Positions 20,669 to 30,815 of a stretch of DNA of 64,000 nucleotides are shown here, piece by piece. The DNA comes from Ahaetulla prasina (lineage: Eukaryota > Chordata > Lepidosauria > Squamata > Colubridae). Numbering within the stretch: position 1 is the first letter of the stretch; every line of letters begins with the position of its first letter. A program made the translations under genes and the position numbers. Below the pieces are notes generated by a model. That model made no database searches, was not told the origin of the DNA, and worked only from the letters and a program-made list of their open reading frames with translations. Location: the NCBI RefSeq assembly GCF_028640845.1, contig NC_080540.1, positions 285,227,524 to 285,291,523 on the forward strand, in the 5' to 3' direction.

Positions 20669-21509
20669 ATGGCAAAAGGTCAGAGACCAACTGCTGGAGA
20701 AATGGAGAGAATTTTGGAAAAGTTATCTAATATGGACAAGAAACTGGATGAAATAAGAGCAGAAATTGTGACTATCCAAAAGGATTTAAAGGACACTCAA
20801 CAAGTCTCAGCAGAAAAACAAGCAGAAAGTGGAAGGTCTGAGGAGAGATGCGGTAGTGCAGAAAAGAGAGGAGACGACAGGCAATGCTGTGCTTGGACTA
20901 CAGATGGATAAAATGTCTTATTTCCTTAGGTTTCAAAATCTGGAAGAAGTGGACCAAGAAGACTTGAGAGATGTTGTGACTAAACTGTTGGGAGAATTTC
21001 TTGGGAGAGGTGTTGACTTTATGAATTGGGATGTGGATCGAGCTTATAGAGTTAATTCAAAATATGCACGCACGCATGCAGTTCCTAGAGAGGTTCATGT
21101 CAAATTTGTGAGAAGAGAGACGAGAGATGAAATTCTTAGAAAACATAGGAGTGGGGCACTGACTTATAGGGGCAGGGAGATAGCCATTCTGAGGCAGATT
21201 CCCAGACAGGTACGTGAAATGAGAAAGAAATATTACTTTTTGTCAAGCAAATTGTACCAGAAGGGAGTAGGCTTCAGATGGCTGATGCCAGAGGGATTGA
21301 TGATTTTCCGGGAGGGCATTACGAAAAAAATTAGTACAATTGCGGAGGCTGCGGCCTACGTGGAGGAACACAAAGCCCTCCTGGAATTAGATGACCCAGG
21401 AGTTGAAGAAGGGGAGGTTATAGACCATGGGAGGAGGCGGCTGCCGCTGTTGCGCCCTGAGTTGGGTCAGGCTGAACCCAGAGTTCTGAGATCCAAAACT
21501 AGGAAGTGA
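20669..21509 (+). pseudogene. L1 ORF1 protein (RNA-binding, coiled-coil/RRM/CTD)
   Basis: The start ATG at 20,669 follows an A/T-rich leader. The first part (to about 20,830) encodes a charged, heptad-like helix (ILEKLSNMDKKLDEI) as expected for the trimerising coiled coil. The remaining part reads in another frame, open from 20,829 to 21,509. It holds the RRM-like domain (SYFLRFQNLEE, then VHVKFVRRETRDEILR) and a basic C-terminal domain (YRGREIAILRQIP, MRKKYYFLSSKLYQ), then an acidic/basic tail. A single indel near 20,826-20,830 explains the shift. The intact protein would be about 280 residues, shorter than human ORF1p (338). ORF1p coats L1 RNA as trimers. This copy cannot make full-length protein. 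Confidence 0.87.
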
Positions 21510-21781
21510 CAATGATATTTGGTATTGTGTTGGTTTTCCTTATTCTCCTTTGTATGATATTCTGATTATTCTTGACCCTTCTTTATTGCGTATGTAAGAT
21601 TGATAAACTTAGCTACTTCGTATCACCTGCTTGCCATATGGCTGTTGTATGTGTTTAAAATTTTGAGTAAAATTCTTATCTTGTATAAGAAAAATGAAAA
21701 TTTACCATACCTGATATGTATTTGTATAAACCTCTTTTGACCAATAAAAACTTTTTGGATAAAAAAAAAAAAAAAAAAAAA
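21510..21781 (+). other. 3' UTR and poly-A of the ORF1-only L1
   Basis: No frame longer than a few dozen codons. AATAAA lies in ccaataaaaactt, about 17 bp before the poly-A run, consistent with a polyadenylation signal. Confidence 0.7.
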
Positions 21782-22092
21782 AATTTCATTGGAGGCCACA
21801 TCAGGGTTGTGTTGGACCTGGGGGGGGCCAGGGTGGGTGTGGCTAGGGTGGGCATGGCCAGCTTGACGTCATTCGTGTCGGGCGCCTGTGGTGGTCCGAG
21901 CATTCTACCAGCAAAAATGGGTTCCTGAACTCCATTTTCGGCTGTGACAGCCTCCTGTAACCCTCTGCCAATGAAAACAGTGCTTGGGAGGATCATGCGG
22001 GCTGGTCCTTCGCTGTTTCAGATCGGCCACCCGGGCCAGATCTAAGCACCTTGGACCAGATTCACCCCGTGGACCTTGAGTTTGACACCCCT

Positions 22093-22442
22093 GGTTAAGA
22101 CATGCAGAAATAAGGGAGACCAAATGAAATGTCCACTTGTAACAGCTTAAGAGAGGAAGTTTCCTGCTTCTAGAACACAAGGCATATCCTAGAAAAGTAT
22201 TGGAAGTATAACTTTTTTGAGCAGGAAGGCTGTGCAGAGAGTGGTGAATACAGTGGAAAAGATTACTCTAATGTTCACTTCCTTCTATCCAGGACATGGC
22301 ATATAAGTGATGCTTGACCAGCGTCTGCAGTATTGTCAGAGACCCTACACATCCTCTCCGTGACAATTTGCTTTGTTACCTTCTGGGAGGAGGCTTTGTT
22401 GTATCTGAAGCAGATATATATATACAGTATATATATATATAT
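22093..22442. other. No recognised feature; short AT repeat at its end
   Basis: Unique-looking DNA. 22,418-22,442 is (AT)n. Nothing else supported. Confidence 0.4.
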
Positions 22443-22710
22443 TTGTTGTTGTTAGTTGTGAAGTCGTGTCTGACCCATCGCGACCCCATGGACAACATTC
22501 CTCCAGGCCTTCCTGTCCTCTACCATCCTCTGGAGTCCATTTAAGCTCACACCTACTGCTTCAGTGACTCCATCCAGCCACCTCGTTCTCTGTCGTCCCC
22601 TTCTTCTTTTGCCCTCAATCCTTCCCAGCATTAGGCTCTTTTCCATTGAGTCCTTCTTTCTCATTAGGTGGCCAAAGTACTTCAGTTTCATCTTCAGGAT
22701 CTGGCCTTCT
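22443..22710 (-). mobile_element. Bov-B LINE 3' end with open C-terminal frame
   Basis: The minus-strand frame 22,452-22,691 (79 codons) encodes the conserved Bov-B C-terminus: GHLMRKKDSMEKSLMLG, RRRGRQRTRWLDGV, VEDRKAWRNVVHGVA. It stops close to the short (CAA)n-type tail. The rest of the RT/endonuclease protein is missing, so it is a 5'-truncated copy. Bov-B is known for horizontal transfer between squamates and ruminants. The intact frame suggests a young insertion. Confidence 0.92.
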
Positions 22711-22815
22711 AAATATATATATATTTAAATATATAAATATTTATATAAATATAAATATATATTATATATATATAATACATATATATATGTATATATATAA
22801 TATATATGTATATTT
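22711..22815. repeat. AT-rich low-complexity repeat
   Basis: Almost pure A/T with (TATA)n and aaatatat runs. Confidence 0.9.
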
Positions 22816-22816
22816 C

Positions 22817-22978
22817 CACAGATTTAAAAGTAAAAAAGAAAAAAACCTCTGTTGATCGTGCAGCTTAGCTGGGGCAGGGGGCGGGGGCGGGGATTTTTGC
22901 TACCGGTTTTCCGAACCACCATCCGCCATCACTACCAGATTGGGTGATCTGGTCCGAACCGGGAGTATTTCACCCCTG
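22817..22978 (+). mobile_element. Right arm of palindromic hAT-like element (..GAGCATTTCACCCCTG)
   Basis: 'cttagctggggcagggggcg', 'ttgctaccggttttccgaac' and 'gggagtatttcacccctg' match the right arm of 46,595-47,203. The left arm is missing. Confidence 0.75.
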
Positions 22979-24075
22979 GTATGTGTGTTTGTAAGTATAT
23001 GCATATGTGTATATGTGTGCCGTTGTGTACATAAAAAAAGTGACAATAAAGGTTATCTTATCTATCTTATTTAAAAGAAAGCTGAAATGCAAAGGGAAAT
23101 TTGGCTTGGAGGAACACAAGAGAGTAGCTGAGGTTCTCACAGTCTTTTTTAACTAGAGAAAAATCTCCTTTCTGCAGCCACCCTGCAAAGCAGGCCTCCC
23201 TTCTGCTTGGCCTGTGGCAGACGAGTCCCAGAGCAGAGTATTTACAGAACTGAAGCCAGTAAATAATGATTTGTCTGAGCTTAGAGCTGACCCAAAATTT
23301 GAGAAGAAGGCTTACCAATTCAGCGCTCAGTGGTCTTAACAGTTACAGTCCCTGAGCTTTTCGGCTGTAGCCTGTTTTTTGGCTCCCTTTGGTTCTTAAA
23401 CCTGACCATCTTGGGTCTCTTGATTGTAATCAGTTTCATCTTTCCGGAGCTGTTTTGAAAACAGCAACTATATAGGCAATTAAGGTTACGTTGTCCAGGC
23501 CAAAGTCCTGACAGATCAAAGCCTGTTTTGCAACGTAGCCACTCTGGAAGCAAATTTAATACAAGCTTTGCAAAGCCAGATCTGTTTCACAGAAGTACAA
23601 CAGCTGACCCAGACCTCATTTCCATTGCAAATGAACTTGCTAAACAAGAGCTGTTACCCCAGTAACTGGAACTGCGTTTTTTTTATTATACCACAGATAT
23701 CAAATAGTGGTGGAAGATGAAGCAATAATGCACATAAACGTTTTCACAATGATTCGCAGACAGTCTCCATTTCACAAAGACACAACAAGCACACATAGTG
23801 TTCGCGTGTCACGCTTACTCGTCATGAGGTTTATTTTAATCACAGGTGTTGAAAAAGCTGTAACGGCACATACGGTAACACTAAGCCACAAATCTTGATT
23901 GATCAGCCTCTTGGGTAACTTGCTGTCAGAACTAAACAAGCCATCTTATGACTGCATTATATGAATTCTGACAAGGCTATTCACCACTGATCTTTGCTTG
24001 TTGTGTGAAACTAGTGATTGTGATTTGCAAACTGTGGTATATGACTTTTAGCTTTCTGGCATTGTCCATGAGATG
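22979..24075. other. Repeat-poor stretch, no gene
   Basis: 22,980-23,070 holds TG/TA-rich DNA ending gacaataaaggttatctt, perhaps a decayed retroposon end. 23,080-23,700 has no recognised repeat and balanced composition; it is a candidate for conserved non-coding sequence. Frames 23,067-23,318 and 23,320-23,553 on the minus strand show no known domain. Confidence 0.35.
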
Positions 24076-24430
24076 GTGGGATGCAGTGGCTCAGTGACTA
24101 AGACGCTGAGCTTGTCGATCAAAAGGTCGGCAGTTCAGCAGTTTGAATCCCTAGTGCCGCATAACGGGGTGAGCTTCCATTAGTTGTCCCAGCTTCTGCC
24201 AACCTAGCAGTTCAAAAAGCACGTAAAAATGCAAGTAGAAAAATAGGGGCCATCTTTGGTGGGAAGGTAACAGCGTTCCATGCACCTTTGGCATTTAGTC
24301 ATGCCAGCCACATGACCATGAAGTCGTCTTCGGACAGCGCTGGCTCTTCGACTTTGAAACGGAGATGGGCACCCTAGAGTCAGAAACAACTAGCACATAT
24401 GTGCGAGGGGAACCTTTACCTTTACTTTTA
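24076..24430 (+). mobile_element. Full-length Sauria-type SINE
   Basis: It runs from the tRNA-like head (gatgcagtggctcagtgac; B-box region cagtttgaatccc) to the tail ggggaacctttacctttact. About 355 bp. The head would carry an internal RNA polymerase III promoter. Confidence 0.93.
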
Positions 24431-25057
24431 TTGTCCATGAGAAGGGAGGAGTCATTGGAAAAGATGCCTAGGTAGGGAAAGATTGAAGGCAAAAGGAAAA
24501 GGAAACGGCAGAGGATGAGATAGTTAGAGTTATCGACACAATGAACATGAATTTGGGCAAACTCTGGGAAACAGTGGAGCCTGGCGTGTTAGGGTCCATG
24601 GGGGCTGCAAAGTATTATGGTCCATGACTTAGCAACTGAACAACAATGATGTATGGCTATTCTCAGTGTGAATTGGGCTACTATGACTGGTTCAACAAAC
24701 CACAGTTTGGCCTAATGTGCAAACCAAACAACTACGTACACTCACATTGTGGGTTAGCTCTGAGTTTAGACAAAGCATTATTTACCAGCTTCAACTACAA
24801 CCTGGATGAGTGAGAATCTCCACAGATATTCAGCTTCAACTAACATTATCTGTAGAAGCATTCAAGAATAGGGTGGTGGCCACAATCACACAGTCAAAGC
24901 CACATCGCATCTATCAAAACTATGAATTTAGGTGATAAGTAGCCCTGGGGAGATCTGTCATAACTTCAGATGGTTGCTAAATGACTGGTCTTAAGTCAAG
25001 GACTACCTATAACCTCCTCCTCCTCCTCCTTCTTCTTCCTCCCCTTACCTTCACTCA

Positions 25058-25060
<3 letters not shown>
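24431..25060. other. Mostly unrecognised; small foldback-arm fragment
   Basis: Around 24,802-24,832 'acctggatgagtgagaatct' resembles the outer arm of the foldback element at 58,262 on the minus strand. The rest is unassigned. A short (CTC)n run at about 25,016-25,036 leads into the next array. Confidence 0.45.

Positions 25061-25144
<84 letters not shown>
25061..25144. repeat. (CTTT)n microsatellite
   Basis: About 21 uninterrupted CTTT units. The frame at 24,981-25,241 is this array read as FLSF repeats. Confidence 0.97.
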
Positions 25145-25886
25145 GCAGTACAGTTTAGACTTTAAAAAGTTTCTTAAGCAGGAAATGGGAAAAATTGTCC
25201 CAAGGCTTTCTGTTCCAGTTTCCTTCTGCGTTATTTTATAAAGTAAATATATTCTTGGGAAAAAAACCTGTTGGAAGACCTGAAAGAATAGGTTAGGGAC
25301 AGATTGTCATGGAGAACATCTATTTATATGACTGCTAAGAATTGACAATGTTTTGATTACATTAACTGATGTTAGGCAGTCTTCAATTGATTGATTGACA
25401 TCAAGTCCTTGTGGACTCTTAGATATTGGCCCACAATCAATCAATCAATCAATGAAGGGAAAACAATCAGCCATTGTAATGCTTAATTTTGGCAACATGA
25501 TCTCAGAGTCTTGTTGTTTCAGACATTCCATGGTGACTGATGGACATCATTTCAGCAAGATATCTGTCCATACTTGCTTCATTGACTTCTCTCAAGCTCA
25601 TGTTTCTGTGATCACCAAGAATATCTAGTTACTTTGTCTTCTGTTGAAGTTTCTTTGGAATGCCTTCTATTTTCCCAAGCCAGAAACGTCTCACTGATTC
25701 TTGCTTTTACATTGGCTTCATACAAGGTGCTGGATGACCATTTACACACAGGTCATGGATCACTTACCTTCCCGTACTCCTTTGGAAAACAGGAAAAAAT
25801 GCTGTAAACATAAAAACACTGAAATAAGGAACGACCCTTAAATATACAATGACAATTGTATTATACCATTTGTAGGTTCATCTTAG
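25145..25886. other. No recognised feature
   Basis: Unique-looking DNA with a short (CAAT)n at about 25,436-25,452. Nothing supported. Confidence 0.4.
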
Positions 25887-26222
25887 AGATGTGGTAGCTC
25901 AGTGGCTAAGACACTGAGCTTGTCGATCAGAAAGGTCGGCAGTTCAGCGGTTCGAATACCTAGTGTCGCGTAACGGGGTGAGCTCCCATTACTTGTCCCA
26001 GCTTCTGCCAACCTAGCAGTTCGAAAGCATGTAAAAATGCCAGTAGAAAAATAGGTGGGAAGGTAACAGCGTTCCATGCACCTTTGGCATTTAGTCATGC
26101 CAGCCACATGACCACGGAGGCGTCTTTGGACAGCGCTTGCTTTGAAATAGAGATGAGCACCACCCCCTAGAGTCAGGAACGACTAGCACATATGTGCAAG
26201 GGGAACCTTTACCTTTACCTTT
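25887..26222 (+). mobile_element. Sauria-type SINE
   Basis: Head agatgtggtagctcagtggc, then gttcagcggttcgaataccta. Tail aacctttacctttaccttta. It has a deletion around 'aaaataggtgggaaggtaac' relative to 24,076. Confidence 0.93.
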
Positions 26223-26249
26223 AGATTCATCTTGCTCTGTTATATGCAC

Positions 26250-26347
26250 CTAAGACAAATTCCTTGTGTGTCCAATCACACTTGGCCAATAAAGAATTCT
26301 ATTCTATTCTATTCTATTCTATTCTATTCTATTCTATTCTATTCTAT
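26250..26347 (+). mobile_element. Very short L3-type LINE 3' end with (ATTCT)n
   Basis: 'acctaagacaaattccttgt', 'caatcacacttggccaataa' and 'agaattct' are followed by about 12 ATTCT units. Only the last 40 bp of the LINE plus tail were inserted or kept. Confidence 0.88.
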
Positions 26348-26600
26348 TTATTTATTTATTATTTATTTTATTTTGTCACAACAATATATGTAAGTATCAT
26401 ACAGAAAGGTTATATAGTATATCAACATATATATGAGTAAATATTAGGAGGTATAAGCATATATATATATATAAGAAGAAGAAAAGAAAAACAATAGGAC
26501 AGGAAGGGTAGGCACGTTTGTGCGCTTATGCACGCCCCTTATGGTCCTCTTAGGAACGGGGTGAGGTCAATAGTAGAAAGTTTTAGGATAAAACTATTCT
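26348..26600 (-). mobile_element. CR1-like LINE 3' end (tail ATTT, 'tgtgacaaa')
   Basis: A TTTATTTATT run, 'ttttgtcacaacaatatatg', 'caataggacaggaagggtag', 'gcacgccccttatggtcctc' and 'gaacggggtgaggtcaatag' form the reverse complement of the end of the 30,172-30,815 element. Confidence 0.82.
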
Positions 26601-27601
26601 ATTCCATTCCATTATGCAGCATATTGGGATCTTGTGATTTCTTCCTGAAAAATCAGATCCCTGATGTAAGCCTCTGATTCATATCCAGGATCTGTCAATA
26701 GTCTTGGAAATCACACTAGTTAAATTACCCAAGTCGGTATGATAAGAAATGGTTATGGCTGAACACACAAAGAATAATTTGTTAAAAAGAAAAAAGAAAA
26801 AAAGGTTATCATCCTAATATTTGAGTGTATTAACTAAACTTTTATACCAAAGGAAGGAAGGTTCTCTTCCATTCATGTACTTTTTTTCCCCCAGTTAAAC
26901 TTGGTATTAGTCGTTGTTGTATTTTTTTAATTGCTGCTGTTTTACAGTAGCCGGACAAATGTGCAAGAAATCAATGCCCCTAAAGAATTCAAAGACTCAA
27001 TGAGTAATAATGACTGTGAAGGAAAATAGAGGAACAAGAGAAAAACGACTCTGCCCTGTATCAAAACTGAAAGATCTAACAGCAGCCTTAAACTAATTTA
27101 AATAGAGAGATGATTGAAGAATAAAAATGCTGAACTGTTGTTAGCAGCTCTTTGTGGTTCAGGCAACATTTTTGAACTGCAAGGTGAAATCCCTCCTTTT
27201 TCGTTATTAGTAAAAAAAACAACAACACAACAACCAGTAATTGTTGTAAAATGGATATGGTGGCCAAATATCTTTTTGCACCTGTTGTTTGATATTTCCA
27301 AGACCTTCTAACCATAATTTCTCCTAAGCTTGCTGGGCAATTTTCACTTTTGTATTGACTTCAGAGCTACTGCAGGTTGTAGGTTGCTGACATTTAATGG
27401 GAACAGCAAATTCTGTTCCAACATGTCAGAGTGTGGTCTTTATAAATTCAACTTTAATGAACATGACGGGGGGGAAGTAGTTTGGGAGAAAAGAGCATAA
27501 ATGTAGGTGGACATTTAGTTTACCCATGTGATAATTAAAGGGATGTGCATGAAAGCAGAAGCACAGGTACAAATTCCACCTCCAATTTCTCTGTATGCTC
27601 A
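26601..27601. other. No recognised feature
   Basis: AT-rich DNA; frames at 27,088-27,315 on both strands lack any domain. Nothing supported. Confidence 0.4.
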
Positions 27602-27680
27602 GATATTTAGTTAGTTAGTTAGTTAGTTAGTTTGTCAAACATGTAAAGGATAACAGGTATAAGTATAAACAAACCAAGTA
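27602..27680 (-). mobile_element. Short LINE tail
   Basis: (TTAG)n then 'tttgtcaaacatgtaaagg' and 'ataacaggtataagtataaa' match the last bases of the CR1-like family at 35,459 and 31,152. Confidence 0.55.
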
Positions 27681-27689
27681 GGTAGTAGT

Positions 27690-28293
27690 AGACACAGTTC
27701 AAAAACAAACAGACTTTATTAGAACAGCTGGGAATTAACTCATTCTCAGCATAGTCCAAACTAAATCAAAACAAATTCTTCATAACACAATTCTTCAGTC
27801 TTATCACCAACCTTGGTCTAATTAGGCAAACTGCCAAAGGATTTTCTTGGCAAAAGTTCAAAAGCAGAAGACGCCGACAAGAAATAAATGCAGCAAGACA
27901 AAGAGCCAGTCTATCAACGTTGTTTTTCTGACAAAGAGCCCAAACACCATTGCTGGTTTTTTAAACCTTATGGGAGGGGCCAATCATCTCTTGGCCCTAC
28001 TCCTGAGTCGTCCTCTTTGCTTTAGCTGCTCTTGCCTTCTGGCAGCTCTTCTCATGCGTGCGCTAGGAACAGGCTCCTTCTGTTCCTCTGCCTCACTACT
28101 ATCAGCCTCTGGAGGCTCTGGAGTCTGCACATCACTCCCAGATGGCCCTGGCCCCATCTCTGCCTCTGACACAGAGCCCTCACCCGGGCCTTCCCCAGCC
28201 TCCAGGACCGGCCCATGTTCTTCCTCAGCCTCATCGCTGTCCAACTCCACTGCTAGCTCCGCAGGCTGCTGGCAGACCACAACACACTATAAC
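27690..28293 (-). mobile_element. LTR-like element (TGTTGTGGTC), minus strand
   Basis: Reading the minus strand: TGTTGTGGTCTGCCAGCAGC, a GC-rich acidic segment, 'gatgattggcccctccca', 'taaggtttaaaaaacc' (TATA-like), then 'gcagtttgcctaattagacc', and 'aataaagtctgtttg' (polyadenylation signal). It is homologous to 11,590-12,465 but uninterrupted, which shows what the LINE split there. Target duplication and exact 3' edge not resolved. The 98-codon minus-strand frame (27,984-28,280) is acidic and basic low complexity, not a known protein. Confidence 0.65.
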
Positions 28294-28522
28294 AGCTTTG
28301 TGCCCTCCACCCTGAACCTTCTATGTCTCTGATCGTACCCACATTAAAGTTTATCTAGTTTGCTACCTGCTTAAGCAATGATAGGCTACCTTAAAGCTGG
28401 AACAGTAAAAAGTAACTTAAGGCTGCCTCAAGAAATAAGTTGGGAATGTGTTGAAGGCAACATCATGAGGACAGAGCAGGGAAAAGACATTCCTGGGCAT
28501 ATGTGACTATGAGAGGAGAAAG
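28294..28522. other. No recognised feature
   Basis: Short unassigned spacer. Confidence 0.4.
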
Positions 28523-28530
28523 ACCTATAG

Positions 28531-29127
28531 CTGTGATGGCGAACCTATAACACATATGACACAGCTGGCACACAGAGCCCTCTCTGCGACACATGAGCTG
28601 TCGTCCAGCTCAGCTTCACCACACATGTGCGCTCTTCCCACCGGCTAGCTGATTTTTGGGATGCGTGGGGGGCAGGGCACATGTGGGAGATGTGCGCACA
28701 TGGACAGGGGGGTCATGCACAAGCATGGGGGAGCATGGGGATTCAGCATGCCCCCCATTGCTCATTTTTGGGCCCAGGAGGATGCAGAGAGGCCTGCTAG
28801 GCCCAAAATGGGGCATGAGGGGGTGTGGTGTGCCCCCTCAAAGCCCATTTTTGGGCCCAGGAGGATGCAGGGAGGCCTGCTAGGCCCAAAACGGGGCATG
28901 AGGGGGTGTGGTGTGCCCCCTCAAAGCCCATTTTTGGGCCCAGGAGTCTGCAGGGAGGCCTACTAGGCCAAAAACGGGGGGCAGGGGGGAATGTGGGGGG
29001 TCACATGCACATGCACGAGGGGAGCGTGGAGGGTCATGCATGCATGCGCGGGGGGACATTGCATTATGTGTGCCAGCACTTGCACACACTTTCGGCACAC
29101 AAACAAGAAAAAGGTTAGCTATCACTG
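28531..29127. mobile_element. Non-autonomous hAT element (CTGTGATGGCGAACCT) with internal minisatellite
   Basis: Ends ctgtgatggcgaacctat and aggttagctatcactg are inverted. Perfect target duplication acctatag (28,523-28,530 and 29,128-29,135). The interior is GC-rich. Frames such as 28,661-28,966 come from its repeats. Confidence 0.92.
28755..28990. repeat. GC-rich minisatellite, about 83-bp unit
   Basis: Nearly three copies of a unit with catttttgggcccaggag, gaggcctgctaggcccaaaa and ggggcatgagggggtgtgg. Each unit has internal dyad symmetry (ttttgggccc / gggcccaaaa-like). Confidence 0.9.
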
Positions 29128-29174
29128 ACCTATAGTCTCATCAACAGGCAGTAAAGCTCCAGTGTATTTTTTCA

Positions 29175-29569
29175 CGTGTAAATTTTTTTATTTTTAAAAC
29201 ATATTAAAACGAAAGACAAAACATACCACATTTATATAGGTATCGCTGTTTATCAGCTATTCAAGACAATCCTTTCCTGTTATTTACATATATTTTAGTT
29301 CTATCTTACTCTACTTTTATTTATCTACCGTTCCTATTTTCTAACCATTCATACCATTTGCTCCAGACCTTATAATATTCTGTGTCCTCTTTCTTTTTAA
29401 TTTCTTTTGTAAGTTTGTCCATCTCTGCACATTATAATATTTTTTTTAATTAGTTCTTCCTCTGTTGGTGGATTTTCATTCTTCCAGTTTTGGGCATAGG
29501 CTATACGTGCTGCTGTTAATATATGGAGTATTAAATATTGCGTATCGTTTGTATAATTTTCTGTTGGAA
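29175..29569 (-). mobile_element. 5'-truncated L1 LINE
   Basis: Bounded by a 17-bp direct repeat tccagtgtattttttca (29,158-29,174 and 29,570-29,586). The minus strand encodes an L1 ORF2 C-terminal segment (WKNENPPTEEELI; DKLTKEIKKKEDTEYY) with stops, then an AT-rich 3' end. The A-rich tail is short. It differs in its 3' UTR from the L1 at 20,533. Confidence 0.88.
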
Positions 29570-29586
29570 TCCAGTGTATTTTTTCA

Positions 29587-30136
29587 AGATCCCGACATGA
29601 TGATTATGTAGCAGCAGCCTACGATGGTCTACATTTTAGCAGCTACTGATGACTCAGTCCAGGAAAGCATCATATGTTCAAGCTCCACATATATTAGTAG
29701 AACTTCTTCCCCATTGAGTGCACCTAATATCTCCTCCATCCGTTGGATGCTCAGGTTGGAGCTGCTCATTCCAGGTGGGCTGGGAAAGGGGGCTTTTCAA
29801 GGCTCCTCACTCCGTCTGAGATCTCATTAGTCAACCGCAAACAACTCCATCAATTAGCCAGTTCCACTGTGTGGAACTCCCCTTCCATAACAGCTCTTAG
29901 TGGGATGTTGTCAAACAGCTTTCCTCCGAAGGAAAATCTGAAGATTGCGCTCTTTTTTTTTTTTTTTGGTACAATGCTGTTTCTTCTCTACCTCATCTCC
30001 CTCTTCCTTCCTGGCAGTTTCCCCATTGACTTATGAACTTCCTCAGGATATGATATCAGGTAGTTACTGAAAGGGAAGATGCTGTTATTTCAGCTCAGTG
30101 TGCCTTTATAAGGAATATGAGACAACTTTTGAAATG
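29587..30136. other. Mostly unrecognised; possible old L2-like fragment
   Basis: About 29,740-29,960 (tccactgtgtggaactcccc; aacagctttcctccg) is faintly similar to the L2-like C-terminus. An interruption (T)n lies at 29,951-29,966. Not certain. Confidence 0.35.
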
Positions 30137-30171
30137 GACTAGATCAAGAGTCTCCAACCTTGGCAACTTTA

Positions 30172-30687
30172 AGTCTGTCCAGAAATATTTTACAAGAAGA
30201 GTTCTCCACTCTTCTGATCACAACAAAATACCTTATGCCACCAGACATGAAATCCTGGGTTTAGAAAATTTAGAACTCTGCCGCCTTCAGCATGACCTGA
30301 GTATAACTCATAAAATCATCTGCTACCATGTCCTTCCTGTTGAAGACTACTTCAGCTTCAATCGCAACAATACACGAGCACACAATAGATTTAAATTTAA
30401 AGTGAACCGCTCCAATCTTGATTGTAGAAAATATGACTTCAGTAACAGAGTTGTTAATGCCTGGAATGCACTACCTGACTTTGTGGTCTCTTCCCAAAAT
30501 CTCCAAAGCTTTAACCAAAGACTATCTACTGTTGACCTCACCCCATTCCTAAGAGGTCTGTAAGGGGTATGCAGAAGAGCACCAGCGTGCCTACCGTTCC
30601 TGTCCTAATGTTCCCTTTGGTTGTATCCAATTTGCATGGTTATTTCATGCTATCCAATTTATATGGTAATTTCATACAAATTAAATA

Positions 30688-30780
<93 letters not shown>

Positions 30781-30815
30781 TATATTGTTGTGTTTGACAA
30801 ATAAATAAAAAAAAT
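30172..30815 (+). mobile_element. 5'-truncated CR1-like LINE with open C-terminal frame
   Basis: Frame 30,117-30,563 is open. From about codon 19 onward it encodes the LINE C-terminus (FTRRVLHSSDHNKIPYATR, LELCRLQHDLSI, FKVNRSNLDCRKYDF, VVNAWNALPDFVV). The first codons read through foldback sequence, so its ATG is accidental. Then come the 3' UTR (gcaccagcgtgcctaccgtt; tgtatccaatttgcatggtt), a (ATT)n expansion at 30,689-30,781, and gtttgacaaataaataaa. Same family as the minus-strand copies at 26,348, 31,152 and 35,459. Confidence 0.88.
30689..30781. repeat. (ATT)n microsatellite within LINE 3' end
   Basis: About 31 uninterrupted ATT units, located before the final 30 bp of the LINE. It expanded inside the element and not at its tail. 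Confidence 0.95.

Larger units (their letters stand above)
20533..21781 (+). mobile_element. L1 insertion with ORF1 but no ORF2 (1.25 kb)
   Basis: It is bounded by a 15-bp direct repeat aatttcattggaggc (20,518-20,532 and 21,782-21,796) and ends in a poly-A run of about 20 (from 21,761). Layout: about 136-bp leader, ORF1 (20,669-21,509, one frameshift), about 250-bp AT-rich 3' UTR ending ccaataaaaactttttgga, poly-A. No endonuclease or RT coding remains between ORF1 and the 3' UTR. Ordinary L1 copies lose their 5' end; this one keeps ORF1 and lacks ORF2, as in mammalian half-L1 (HAL1) elements. Confidence 0.88.
20504..22092. mobile_element. hAT element (CAGGGGTGTCAAACTC), split by an L1 insertion
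   Basis: Left end caggagtgtcaaactcaa, right end cttgagtttgacacccctg. The interior after 21,797 matches the 36,747 and 15,244 copies (gttgtgttggacctgggg; gccagcttgacgtcatt). The target duplication is eroded (tttcagac versus gttaagac). Confidence 0.85.

Noticed and set aside
24076..24150. Possible tRNA gene (A-box and B-box-like sequences)
   Set aside because: Part of a repeated SINE with a 280-bp body and ACCTTT tail; the cloverleaf is degenerate.
27984..28280. 98-codon acidic minus-strand frame as a gag or host gene
   Set aside because: Same sequence class occurs in other LTR-like copies with different frame breaks; no zinc knuckle, protease or RT follows.
30117..30563. 148-codon frame as an intact small gene
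   Set aside because: First codons are foldback-element sequence; the rest is a truncated LINE C-terminus followed by its 3' UTR.
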